Of a stretch of DNA of 5,326 nucleotides, positions 1 through 5,326 are shown piece after piece. Both the position numbers and the translations under genes were made by a program. How positions within the stretch are numbered: position 1 is the stretch's first letter; each line of letters begins with the position of its first letter. The DNA comes from an uncultured Micrococcales bacterium (GTDB lineage: Bacteria; Actinomycetota; Actinomycetes; Actinomycetales; Microbacteriaceae), in contig CAIJJH010000073.1 of assembly GCA_903820955.1 (NCBI GenBank), positions 1 through 5,326 of the forward strand. Direction: 5' to 3'. Below the pieces are notes generated by a model. It was given only the letters and a program-made list of their open reading frames with translations. It was not told where the DNA came from and searched no databases.

Positions 1-872
1 CCGAAAGAGTCTGCTCAAAGAACGAAAACCGGGAGCTATTTGAAGCCACCATCGGCGGCCTTGGGCTAACCGGTCTCATCACGCAGGCAAGCATCCGACT
101 AAAAAAGGTGCCTGGGCCCTGGATTGATGCCGAGACGATTCCATTCAAAAACATCGACGAATTCTTCAGTCTCAGCCGCGAGAGCGAATCCTTTGAATAC
201 AGCGTGGCCTGGTTCGACTGCGTTTCGAAGAGCGGTCAAGGCATCTTCACCCGAGGAAATCACAGCCCCGAGTCAAAGGACCTAAAACCTAGCAGGGCAA
301 TGACTTTTCCGTTCACCCCACCATTTAGCCTGATCAACCGCGCGACTCTCAGATTGCTCAACAACGCCTATTTCCTGCTCGGAGTCGCCACCAAGGGCAA
401 AAAGACGATTTCGTATGAGCCGTTCTTTTACCCACTCGACGGAATCCGTCACTGGAACCGTGCCTACGGGCCAAAAGGATTTTTTCAACACCAGTGCGTA
501 TTGCCCGGTGCGAACGCTCAACCGGCCCTTCAAGAGCTCCTCGCCGCTATTCGCAAAGCCAAGGCTGGTTCGCTGCTGGCTGTTCTCAAAACCACTGGCG
601 AACGCGAGCTGCCCGGCCTGCTTAGCTTTGGCATGAAGGGCGTAACACTTGCACTCGACTTTCCAAACCAGGGCGCCAAAACCCTGAAGTTACTTGCCAA
701 ACTAGAAGACATAGTGGTGAAACACGGCGGAAGGCTCAACCCTGCAAAGGACGCCACCATGAAACCCGAAACTTTCAGGACCGGATACCCAAAGCTGGGT
801 AGGTTCTTGAAGCAGAAAGACCAAGGAATCACCTCGCTCTTCTTTGAGCGAGTAATCGAGAGGAAACCATGA
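1..872 (+). CDS. DprE1-like FAD-linked oxidoreductase (5' partial)
   Basis: Truncated at the window edge: the first complete codon is at 3, and 289 residues remain of a family usually near 460, so the N-terminal FAD-binding half is mostly outside. The visible part resembles mycobacterial DprE1, the flavin oxidase that converts decaprenyl-phosphoryl ribose to the 2'-keto intermediate. Landmarks, in fragment numbering, are ATIGGLGLTG (15-24, end of the FAD domain), AWFD (69-72), FYPLD (142-146), WNRAYGP (151-157), LALDFP (216-221) and AKD (248-250). The Lys of AKD (codon 747-749) matches the conserved active-site Lys418 of M. tuberculosis DprE1. The position of Cys387, targeted by covalent benzothiazinones, appears to be Ala here (codon 651-653). 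A GTG at 108 is an internal Val, not the start, because the frame is open and conserved upstream of it. The stop overlaps the start of the DprE2-like gene, implying translational coupling. Family assignment is firm; the exact lipid-sugar substrate is inferred. Confidence 0.88.
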   Translation, partial: ERVCSKNENRELFEATIGGLGLTGLITQASIRLKKVPGPWIDAETIPFKNIDEFFSLSRESESFEYSVAWFDCVSKSGQGIFTRGNHSPESKDLKPSRAMTFPFTPPFSLINRATLRLLNNAYFLLGVATKGKKTISYEPFFYPLDGIRHWNRAYGPKGFFQHQCVLPGANAQPALQELLAAIRKAKAGSLLAVLKTTGERELPGLLSFGMKGVTLALDFPNQGAKTLKLLAKLEDIVVKHGGRLNPAKDATMKPETFRTGYPKLGRFLKQKDQGITSLFFERVIERKP

Positions 873-1600
873 CCCGCATTTTGATTATTGGAGCAACGTC
901 CATGATCGCCGAGCACACCGCAAGACTCTGGGGCAACAAAGACGTCGAGTTCGTGCTTATCGCCAAAGATGCCAAGAAGCTCGCCGGCGTGGCCGCAGAC
1001 CTCGAGGTGCGAACCGGGGCCAAGACCGAGCAAATCATCATGGACTTCACCTCACCAAAAGAAGTCAAAGCCACCATGGCTCGCGTCTTCAAGCAACAGG
1101 TTGACACCGCTTTGATCGCTCAGGGGGTCCTGACTCGCCAAAAAGACGCCAAAGAAACCTCGGTAATCTTCGACTCGGTAGCCATCAACGCGGCTTCGCC
1201 CGCGATGTTTGCCGAGTGCATCGCCACCGGCTTCGAAGCGCAAGGCTTTGGCCGTTGCGGCATCATCGGCTCGGTTGCCGGTGAACGAGGTCGGGGTGAC
1301 CTCTACATCTACGGTGCAAGCAAGGCGTTCCTCGAAAAATTTGTCGAGGGTCTCAACAATCGTTTCAACTCAAAGAAGATCCGTTTCATGATTATCAAGC
1401 CAGGCCCGGTTGCCACCCCGATGATTTCTCCGGGGACCCAGATGGCAGCCATTACCGCAAAACCAGAAACGGTAGCGAAAATCATTGTGAGAGGTCTAGC
1501 TAATGGCAAGCGAAAGGTCTTTGCACCCAAGTTCTGGTCGTTGATCGCCTTCATCATGCGATCGATGCCGGCCTTCGTCTTTGACCGAGTCAAGATTTAG
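869..1600 (+). CDS. DprE2-like short-chain dehydrogenase/reductase
   Basis: A complete 243-residue SDR, close to the usual length of about 250. The Rossmann loop is GATSMIAE (8-15), a variant of TGxxxGIG. AQG (84-86) takes the place of NNAG. The likely catalytic set is Asn107, Ser135, Tyr148 and Lys152 (YGASK), followed by PGPVATPM (178-185). The AQGFG segment (124-128), the GSVAGER segment (134-140) and the hydrophobic C-terminus with APKFW (219-223) resemble mycobacterial DprE2, the NAD(P)H reductase that completes epimerisation of decaprenyl-phosphoryl ribose to arabinose. The start is supported by GAGAGG at 858-863, five bases before the ATG, and by the four-base ATGA overlap with the oxidase gene. 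This is the usual adjacency of the two subunits, so they probably act as a pair at the inner face of the membrane. The stop shares bases with the stop of the convergent gene. A different polyprenyl-phosphate sugar substrate is possible. Confidence 0.87.
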   Translation: MTRILIIGATSMIAEHTARLWGNKDVEFVLIAKDAKKLAGVAADLEVRTGAKTEQIIMDFTSPKEVKATMARVFKQQVDTALIAQGVLTRQKDAKETSVIFDSVAINAASPAMFAECIATGFEAQGFGRCGIIGSVAGERGRGDLYIYGASKAFLEKFVEGLNNRFNSKKIRFMIIKPGPVATPMISPGTQMAAITAKPETVAKIIVRGLANGKRKVFAPKFWSLIAFIMRSMPAFVFDRVKI

Positions 1601-3054
1601 GGCGATTTCGCGTAAACCGCAACAAAATCGCGCTCACTAGGCGCCCAAAACCGGTCTGGTTCTCTAAAAATGTTCGGGTCGATTCGTTTACCCGGCGCGT
1701 ATGGACCGTAAAGGAAGCCATTGGCATAGGCGGAGTTCATGTCCAGTGGCATAGCTCTAACCGCTCCGGCCCGAACCATCATGTCAGCGAGAGACCTGGC
1801 GCTGAGCACGGGTCCAATGCAGTAGACGATCGTTCCGTCTGCCCTAATGCCGATTGCACTGCGCCAAACGAGGTTCTTGCCGGAGCCTACGCCCTCCCAA
1901 ACCCAACCCCACTTGGCCTGGCTTTCGTCTTGCACCTGAGACACCGAACCGTCAACCATGAGGGTTAGGTTTTGGCGAGCCGCCTGAATCGGCTTGATCG
2001 GTTTGTCTCGACCCCACTTTAAAACGTCCAAAGAGCCGTCGCTATAGGTAACCAAAGTGGCCTTGCCGTAGACGAGGTTTCTGACAATTTTCCCCTGGTA
2101 AACGTAACCGCCCTGACTGTCGCGCATCAAAAACGCATCGTTTAGCCCTGCCACGTAGAACGGGCGCAGGTCTTTAGGCACCAAACCGTCGCCTCTATCA
2201 AAGTTTCCCTCGGGCACATCGGTGCCTGGAACCTGAGCGAAGGCCAGAAGTTTCGAATCGAACCAAGCAATGGTCGCGTAGTACGAGGTGTGTTCGGTGT
2301 CTGGGCGAATCCTGGCGATTCGAATTGCGGTTGAGCCGTTCACCACGATTTTGGTGTCTTTCCAGAAGCCCTCATTTGCCTCGGCGACGACCGGAGGAAT
2401 CAAACGCAGCGGTTCAAGGCTCGGAACCCCCGCAACACCCCACTGCTCCACAAACGCAACCTTAGAAGGGCTTGCCGCCGTTGTCGGCTCCCCCGAAGGC
2501 TTCCTCGCGCCGAAATCCGAGCTATCAGTGGCGCGACCGCCCACTTTGGGAGTACTCAGGTAGTTGTAATAGAAATCCTCAGCGGCTGCCACGACGACAC
2601 CAAAACCAGACTGACGCATAACTGTCGCGTATGCAGTCAGGGTGTCTTCTTTGAGTCGAATCACCCGATCCATTGCAAACCCGGTTGTCACCACCGCGGC
2701 TACCAAACCAGCAACCAGGACGCCCCTAGCCGACAGCCAGACGAACTTTCCGATTACGCGCTTTGCCGGAAACCCCGGATATTTTTGGCTAAACCCAGCG
2801 TGCTTAGCTGCCTTTAACCCCGAATTGATAAAAGCGTAAGCCAGTGCGCGCTCAGATCTAGGCAACGTCTGGGTGAATCGATATGCCTTCGCAGCTCCAA
2901 CAGATGCAACGCCACTTTTGCCGAATTCACCGAGCCCAGTCTTTACAAACTTCGTCAAGCGACGCTTGTGCCCATAGCCCAACTCGGCCTCAGGAATATT
3001 GGTAAGCCAAACTCCAAGCCAACGGGCCACGGTCAGTTCGGTTTTTGGTGACAA
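1597..3054 (-). CDS. Membrane-anchored phosphodiester-glycosidase-like (NAGPA domain) protein
   Basis: A 485-residue protein. Residues 1-103 are basic and helical and probably cytoplasmic. A transmembrane segment lies at about 104-127, then a polar Ser/Thr/Pro-rich linker (about 168-198), then an exported domain (about 200-485). The C-terminal pattern resembles NAGPA-type phosphodiester glycosidases, which cleave sugar-phosphodiester bonds: AGLNDAFLMRD (302-312), NLTLMVDGS (362-370), SAIGIRADGTIVYCIGP (399-415), then SLADMMVRAGAVRAMPLDMN (421-440). In classical members the last block ends LDGGGSS; here it is LDMNSAYANG, so catalysis may differ. I recall similar LDxN variants in other actinobacteria. 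The TTG start is preferred because AGAGG (3061-3065) lies six bases upstream and an in-frame TAG lies just before that site. It is the last gene of the - strand cluster, 34 bases after the lipoprotein gene. A role at the cell surface on a glycan or teichoic-type polymer is inference. Confidence 0.72.
   Translation of the reverse strand: MSPKTELTVARWLGVWLTNIPEAELGYGHKRRLTKFVKTGLGEFGKSGVASVGAAKAYRFTQTLPRSERALAYAFINSGLKAAKHAGFSQKYPGFPAKRVIGKFVWLSARGVLVAGLVAAVVTTGFAMDRVIRLKEDTLTAYATVMRQSGFGVVVAAAEDFYYNYLSTPKVGGRATDSSDFGARKPSGEPTTAASPSKVAFVEQWGVAGVPSLEPLRLIPPVVAEANEGFWKDTKIVVNGSTAIRIARIRPDTEHTSYYATIAWFDSKLLAFAQVPGTDVPEGNFDRGDGLVPKDLRPFYVAGLNDAFLMRDSQGGYVYQGKIVRNLVYGKATLVTYSDGSLDVLKWGRDKPIKPIQAARQNLTLMVDGSVSQVQDESQAKWGWVWEGVGSGKNLVWRSAIGIRADGTIVYCIGPVLSARSLADMMVRAGAVRAMPLDMNSAYANGFLYGPYAPGKRIDPNIFREPDRFWAPSERDFVAVYAKSP
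1602..1631. other. Inverted repeat at the convergent gene ends
   Basis: GCGATTT (1602-1608) is perfectly repeated in inverted form as AAATCGC (1625-1631). A small inner GCG/CGC pairing (1610-1612 with 1618-1620) lies between them. It starts just after the overlapping stop codons and sits inside the last codons of the glycosidase-like gene. It could slow or end transcription of the + strand pair, but neither side has a run of T, so it is not a canonical intrinsic terminator. It may be chance. Confidence 0.3.
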
Positions 3055-3060
3055 TCTGAT

Positions 3061-3065
3061 CCTCT
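3061..3065 (-). promoter_or_regulatory. Ribosome binding site deciding a TTG start
   Basis: AGAGG on the - strand, six bases before TTG at 3054. An in-frame stop codon overlaps the first bases of this motif, so no longer start is possible. The next candidate (GTG, codon 8) has no such site. Confidence 0.6.
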
Positions 3066-3088
3066 AGCGATTTACCTCAATGCTAGGT

Positions 3089-3490
3089 CTAGTAACGCGC
3101 CGTGCCCCCTAAGGCGGTAGCAAACTTTGTGTTGTCCAACCCGCTGCCACCAACCAGCCAGTTGGGGCCAATAACCATGTGAATGCCGGTCTTCGAAGCG
3201 GTGGCAGCTCCATCAATCAGGTCAATCATGTAATCCCTGGCCTTCTGGCTCGGGAACACAAACATACCGATGTCTTTCGTGCAAGAAATTCCAGACATTC
3301 CTTTCAGAATCGGGCTAGCCGACGAAATGCTCGAGGTGTCTAAAACAGTGCTGTCCGGACAAGCGCCACCAGCGCTAACGTAGGCGGACTTCAAGTCCGA
3401 AACTTTGGCATAGGACTTCGGTCCGAGCGTGCAACCCGCCAAAGACAGCGAAATCACTACCGCTACTACAGACGCACCGAACTTGCTCAC
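3089..3490 (-). CDS. Small secreted lipoprotein of unknown function
   Basis: With the GTG start chosen here the protein has 133 residues. It has a lipoprotein signal: a basic Lys3, a hydrophobic core, and the lipobox LAGC with the lipidated Cys at residue 20. The mature part has two further cysteines (44 and 70), which could form a disulfide. It also contains the block MFVFPSQKARDYM and, towards the end, VIGPNWLVGG. Small exported actinobacterial proteins with a similar phrase (VGPNW) are familiar, but I know no function for them. The GTG at 3490 is preferred over a TTG at 3505 because AGG (3497-3499) lies six bases upstream of the GTG, while the TTG has no ribosome binding site. The TTG would add five residues and leave the signal peptide intact. 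The gene follows the YbjQ-family gene by about 21 bases on the same strand, so co-transcription is likely. It is probably anchored on the outer face of the cytoplasmic membrane. Confidence 0.8.
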   Translation of the reverse strand: MSKFGASVVAVVISLSLAGCTLGPKSYAKVSDLKSAYVSAGGACPDSTVLDTSSISSASPILKGMSGISCTKDIGMFVFPSQKARDYMIDLIDGAATASKTGIHMVIGPNWLVGGSGLDNTKFATALGGTARY

Positions 3491-3511
3491 GACAGACCTA
3501 GCCAATTCTGA

Positions 3512-3835
3512 TCAGTTGACCGGCTCGACAACCACGGCAGTGCCGTAGGCAATGACCTCTTGGTAGGTGCCACCCAACTCATTCGAGTCAAAGCGCATCG
3601 CGAGAATCGCATTACAACCGGCAGCAAAAGCAGCCTGAGTCATTCGAGCCACAGCCTCTTCGCGGGTCTCTGCCAGCTGTCGAGTCAAACCGACTAATTC
3701 GCCGCCACCGATGGCCTTGAACTGCGCACCGACCTGGGCCAGAGCGTTACGAGTTCGAACGGTCATGCCGCTCACCTCGCCGTGAACTTTGACAACTTTG
3801 TAGCCGGGTAGGTCGTTGGTGGTGACGATGATCAT
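3512..3835 (-). CDS. YbjQ-family (UPF0145) putative heavy-metal-binding domain protein
   Basis: A 107-residue protein, the same length as E. coli YbjQ, with the family layout. It begins MIIVTTNDLPGYKVV, continues with VHGEVSG (17-23), then a helix-rich centre with GGGELVGLTRQLAETREEAV. The conserved GCNAILAMRFDSNEL segment (73-87) follows, and the end is AYGTAVVVEPV. The family forms compact oligomeric rings in solved structures and is labelled heavy-metal-binding mainly by database naming; its role is not settled. It has no signal peptide, so it is probably cytoplasmic. The ATG is preceded by GGAATCAA, a modest ribosome binding site. It lies 21 bases after the upstream membrane-protein gene and just before the lipoprotein gene, which suggests an operon. 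Family assignment is strong; function is unknown. Confidence 0.9.
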   Translation of the reverse strand: MIIVTTNDLPGYKVVKVHGEVSGMTVRTRNALAQVGAQFKAIGGGELVGLTRQLAETREEAVARMTQAAFAAGCNAILAMRFDSNELGGTYQEVIAYGTAVVVEPVN

Positions 3836-3856
3836 TTGATTCCGCTTTCCTGGGTG

Positions 3857-4651
3857 TTAGTAATTTTTTAGAGCCGATTTTTTCTCTGCTGGGCTAAGAC
3901 CGTAACGAATCCATGCGGTGTCGTCTCCAAGTTCAAACGTTGAGCTGATTAGTCCGTTCGTGAAGTAGACAGTAACCGTTGAGACATCTGGACCGCCATG
4001 GTGTGAATGCCAAAGGTACTCGACCCCGTCAATCGACTCGAGCCAGTAATGACTTGAATACAGAGTGTAACCCGACAATCGCTGCTCATTGACGGAACTC
4101 GGATCGCAAATGGCTGGACCTGCATCGTCAAAATTCGAATGATTTTTGAACGCACCTGTGGAGTCAAACGAATTGCCCGATAATTGCCCATTAGCAAGGC
4201 TTGCGATCAACCAATAGCTGCCGTCCCAACTGTAAAACTTGGCGCCTTTGGCCTTTAGCGAGTCGCAGCTGGCTTTCGCTCGTTTGAAAAAGTTCAGTTC
4301 AAGCTGGTTGGTAGCAGCAGGGAAAGCAGGATCAGAAACCGGGTTGAGGCTCCCCGCTGGCAAAGTTGGGTTCTCAGACGACATCGGGGGGTCTGGGTAA
4401 CTTTCGGCCACACTCGCTGAAATGTCCATTTTGCTGGGGTCGCCAGTCAGGGCCGGAGTCGGGTGTGGGTGTGGTCGGGGTGTTTCAGTGACAGTAGGTG
4501 TCGGCTTGGCGGTTGACATGACTTTAGTGTTTAAAGACACCGCGCCAGCACCAGCTGAAAGCCCTACAACAAGGGCCAGGATGCCGACCAAAATGGTCAA
4601 TTTGTGCTTCTTCAGTAATTCAAAAAGTTTCAAGAAAGCCCCAATCATCAT
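3857..4651 (-). CDS. Membrane-anchored exported protein of unknown function
   Basis: A 264-residue protein I do not recognise. A short amphipathic basic start (residues 1-17, with KLFELLKKHK) leads into one transmembrane segment at about 18-40. A Pro/Thr/His-rich linker follows (about 46-70, with PTPTVTETPRPHPHPTP), as is usual for cell-wall-spanning spacers. A globular region of about 115-250, rich in aromatic residues, would lie outside the membrane. It has two cysteines (129 and 182), which could pair, and phrases such as YSWDGSYWLIA (140-150) and GVEYLWHSHHGGP (209-221). Two adjacent ATG codons (4651 and 4648) compete. The second has GGA five bases upstream and may be the real start; the difference is one residue. 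The start codon is only 25 bases after the ssrA terminator. The C-terminal part might resemble small sensing or binding domains, but nothing visible supports a function. Confidence 0.78.
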   Translation of the reverse strand: MMIGAFLKLFELLKKHKLTILVGILALVVGLSAGAGAVSLNTKVMSTAKPTPTVTETPRPHPHPTPALTGDPSKMDISASVAESYPDPPMSSENPTLPAGSLNPVSDPAFPAATNQLELNFFKRAKASCDSLKAKGAKFYSWDGSYWLIASLANGQLSGNSFDSTGAFKNHSNFDDAGPAICDPSSVNEQRLSGYTLYSSHYWLESIDGVEYLWHSHHGGPDVSTVTVYFTNGLISSTFELGDDTAWIRYGLSPAEKKSALKNY

Positions 4652-4676
4652 TTCCAGTTTGAAGACTACGTCAAAG

Positions 4677-4711
4677 AAAAAGAAAAACCTCCGATTTCTC
4701 GGAGGCTTTTC
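4677..4711 (-). terminator. Intrinsic terminator of ssrA
   Basis: On the - strand, CCTCCGA (4705-4699) pairs with TCGGAGG (4694-4688) around a GAAA loop. The stem extends outward through a G-U wobble, four A-U pairs and one G-C pair to 4711/4682, about 13 pairs in all. A T-rich tail (TTTTT at 4681-4677, then CTTT) follows. The wobble pairs only in - strand RNA, supporting that direction. It begins about 12 bases after the mature tmRNA 3' end. Confidence 0.9.
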
Positions 4712-4722
4712 TTCTAATGGGA

Positions 4723-5095
4723 TGGTGGAGATGGGGGGAATTGAACCCCCGTCCAGAACAAAGTTCTTGGCTCTTCTACGGGTGTAGCTTCAGTATCGCT
4801 TTACTCGGTCCTAGTCATACCCTGAAGCAAGTCGACTAACAAACCCAGCCATAGTTCAAGTCCCGAATAGCCCTAAGGCGTAACTACTCAGCAAGATTTC
4901 TAAATGACGCCAAGAACCGTAACGAAATCAAATACGGCATGACGGACTTCAGGCTAGTTGCGCTTAGGCAGCTAGGGCGAAGTCGGTGCGATTAGCTTTA
5001 GCACCTATATTTTGCAGCGGACATTTACGTGTTGACGCTACATTCACGACCCGCTTCATCCAGTCACAAAAGCACTGTCGAAACCGATCATCCCC
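4723..5095 (-). ncRNA. ssrA: Transfer-messenger RNA (tmRNA)
   Basis: A 373-base tmRNA, which with SmpB rescues ribosomes stalled on broken messages and tags the unfinished protein for proteolysis. The 5' end GGGGATG pairs with CATCTCC at the 3' end (one G-U pair), followed by discriminator A and an encoded CCA (4725-4723). The T arm is GGGGG-TTCAATT-CCCCC. The 5' region GATCGGTTTCGAC is the typical tmRNA start. The tag frame begins at a GCT resume codon after ATAGGT, similar to ATAGTC in E. coli, and gives AKANRTDFALAA then TAA. The rest would fold into the usual pseudoknots. The gene lies 90 bases after the stop of smpB on the same strand, the classic partnership, and a strong terminator follows. 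RNase P is expected to process the 5' end. Ends were set from the acceptor-stem pairing. Confidence 0.97.
4964..5002 (-). other. tmRNA proteolysis-tag reading frame
   Basis: Within ssrA, twelve codons from the GCT resume codon to TAA encode AKANRTDFALAA. The ALAA end is the degron recognised by ClpXP-type proteases. The length is typical for bacteria, and there is a single in-frame stop. Confidence 0.93.
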
Positions 5096-5185
5096 ATTAT
5101 TTAGTTACCAAAAACCATTGCTGGTTCGAATACAGGATAACTCGAGATAGTGACATTTATTCCGTGAGTTTTCTGTGAGGCCGAG

Positions 5186-5326
5186 CTACCACTCTTTGCC
5201 CTTGGTGGCGACGGCTCTGGCAACCTCACGCTTGTCTTGAGCCTCTTTGAGCGATTGGCGCTTGTCGTAATCCTTTTTACCTCGACCGAGCGCGATCTCT
5301 ACCTTGGCGCGTCCGTCTTTGAAATA
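5186..5326 (-). CDS. smpB: SsrA-binding protein SmpB (C-terminal fragment, gene runs off the window)
   Basis: The last 46 codons and the stop of smpB; the rest of the usual roughly 155-residue protein lies beyond the window edge. The fragment begins [20 protein letters not shown] and continues with [19 protein letters not shown], ending TKGKEW. This is the final strand of the SmpB beta-barrel followed by the conserved basic tail that becomes helical in the empty mRNA channel of the ribosome. SmpB binds the tRNA-like part of tmRNA and delivers it to stalled ribosomes. It lies directly upstream of ssrA on the same strand. No terminator is visible in the 90-base gap, so readthrough from smpB into ssrA is possible. 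Identification is firm from the motif and the neighbour. Confidence 0.95.
   Translation of the reverse strand, partial: YFKDGRAKVEIALGRGKKDYDKRQSLKEAQDKREVARAVATKGKEW

Noticed and set aside
108..110. GTG as the start of the first gene
   Set aside because: The frame is open to the window edge, and the upstream residues contain the conserved ATIGGLGLTG block of the family.
4669..4674. TTGACG on the - strand as a -35 box for the 264-residue gene
   Set aside because: At normal spacing the -10 box would fall on the start codon, and no convincing -10 sequence is there.
4723..4760. tRNA-like T arm and CCA suggesting a tRNA gene
   Set aside because: The matching 5' acceptor strand is more than 300 bases away and a tag frame lies between, so this is the tRNA-like end of tmRNA.
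4422..4787. Open reading frame of 121 codons on the + strand
   Set aside because: It runs antisense through the start of the 264-residue gene, the terminator and the 3' end of ssrA, so it is a by-product of those sequences.
5102..5130. Possible ssrA promoter on the - strand, TTCGAA and TAACTA with a 17-base spacer
   Set aside because: The spacing to 5095 is ideal, but each box matches the consensus at only two or three of six positions. A further candidate, TATCCT at 5134-5139, has no partner -35 box.
5161..5181. Repeated CTCAC motif after smpB as a terminator
   Set aside because: The two copies are direct, not inverted, and there is no T-run, so no hairpin forms.
1..5326. Mobile element, CRISPR array, toxin-antitoxin or defence system
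   Set aside because: No transposase, integrase, regular repeats, nuclease or toxin-like small gene pair was seen. ssrA genes are often phage integration sites, but no integrase or duplicated 3' end is present here.

Overview
The window looks like ordinary chromosome from an actinobacterium. It has a moderate GC content (a little over half by eye), dense packing, TTG/GTG starts with good Shine-Dalgarno sites, and a tmRNA tag ending in ALAA next to smpB. A DprE1/DprE2-type oxidase/reductase pair and an actinobacterial-style phosphodiester-glycosidase-like membrane protein support this. The gene sizes and composition would suit a small-genome Microbacteriaceae lineage such as the freshwater Luna-type bacteria. 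That placement is inference; the window has no rRNA or other phylogenetic marker apart from the tmRNA and the SmpB tail.

Layout. On the + strand (1-1600) the 3' two thirds of a DprE1-like FAD-linked oxidoreductase overlaps by four bases (ATGA) a DprE2-like short-chain dehydrogenase. In mycobacteria this pair epimerises decaprenyl-phosphoryl ribose to decaprenyl-phosphoryl arabinose, the arabinose donor for the cell wall. Here the natural reading is a two-step 2'-epimerisation of a polyprenyl-phosphate sugar. The SDR ends tail-to-tail with the next gene, sharing the bases TTAG.

On the - strand everything from 5326 down to 1597 is read in one direction. In transcription order it holds the C-terminal end of smpB, the tmRNA gene ssrA (5095-4723), a strong intrinsic terminator, and then four closely spaced genes for envelope or unknown functions. 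These are a membrane-anchored 264-residue protein of unknown function, a YbjQ-family (UPF0145) protein, a small lipoprotein, and a membrane-anchored phosphodiester-glycosidase-like protein. Gaps of about 21, 21 and 34 bases suggest these four form an operon.

Functionally there are three blocks: trans-translation (smpB plus ssrA, the latter encoding the tag AKANRTDFALAA), a polyprenyl-phosphate sugar epimerase, and a cell-surface cluster of largely uncharacterised proteins. I see no mobile element, CRISPR array, tRNA gene, prophage or defence system. There is no gene-free stretch longer than 300 bases; the 4652-5185 interval without protein genes is filled mainly by ssrA and its terminator. 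I found no clear evidence of a new system. The points most worth a second look are the altered catalytic signature of the glycosidase-like protein, the DprE pair in what may be a non-mycolate organism, and the uncharacterised envelope cluster placed directly after the ssrA terminator.
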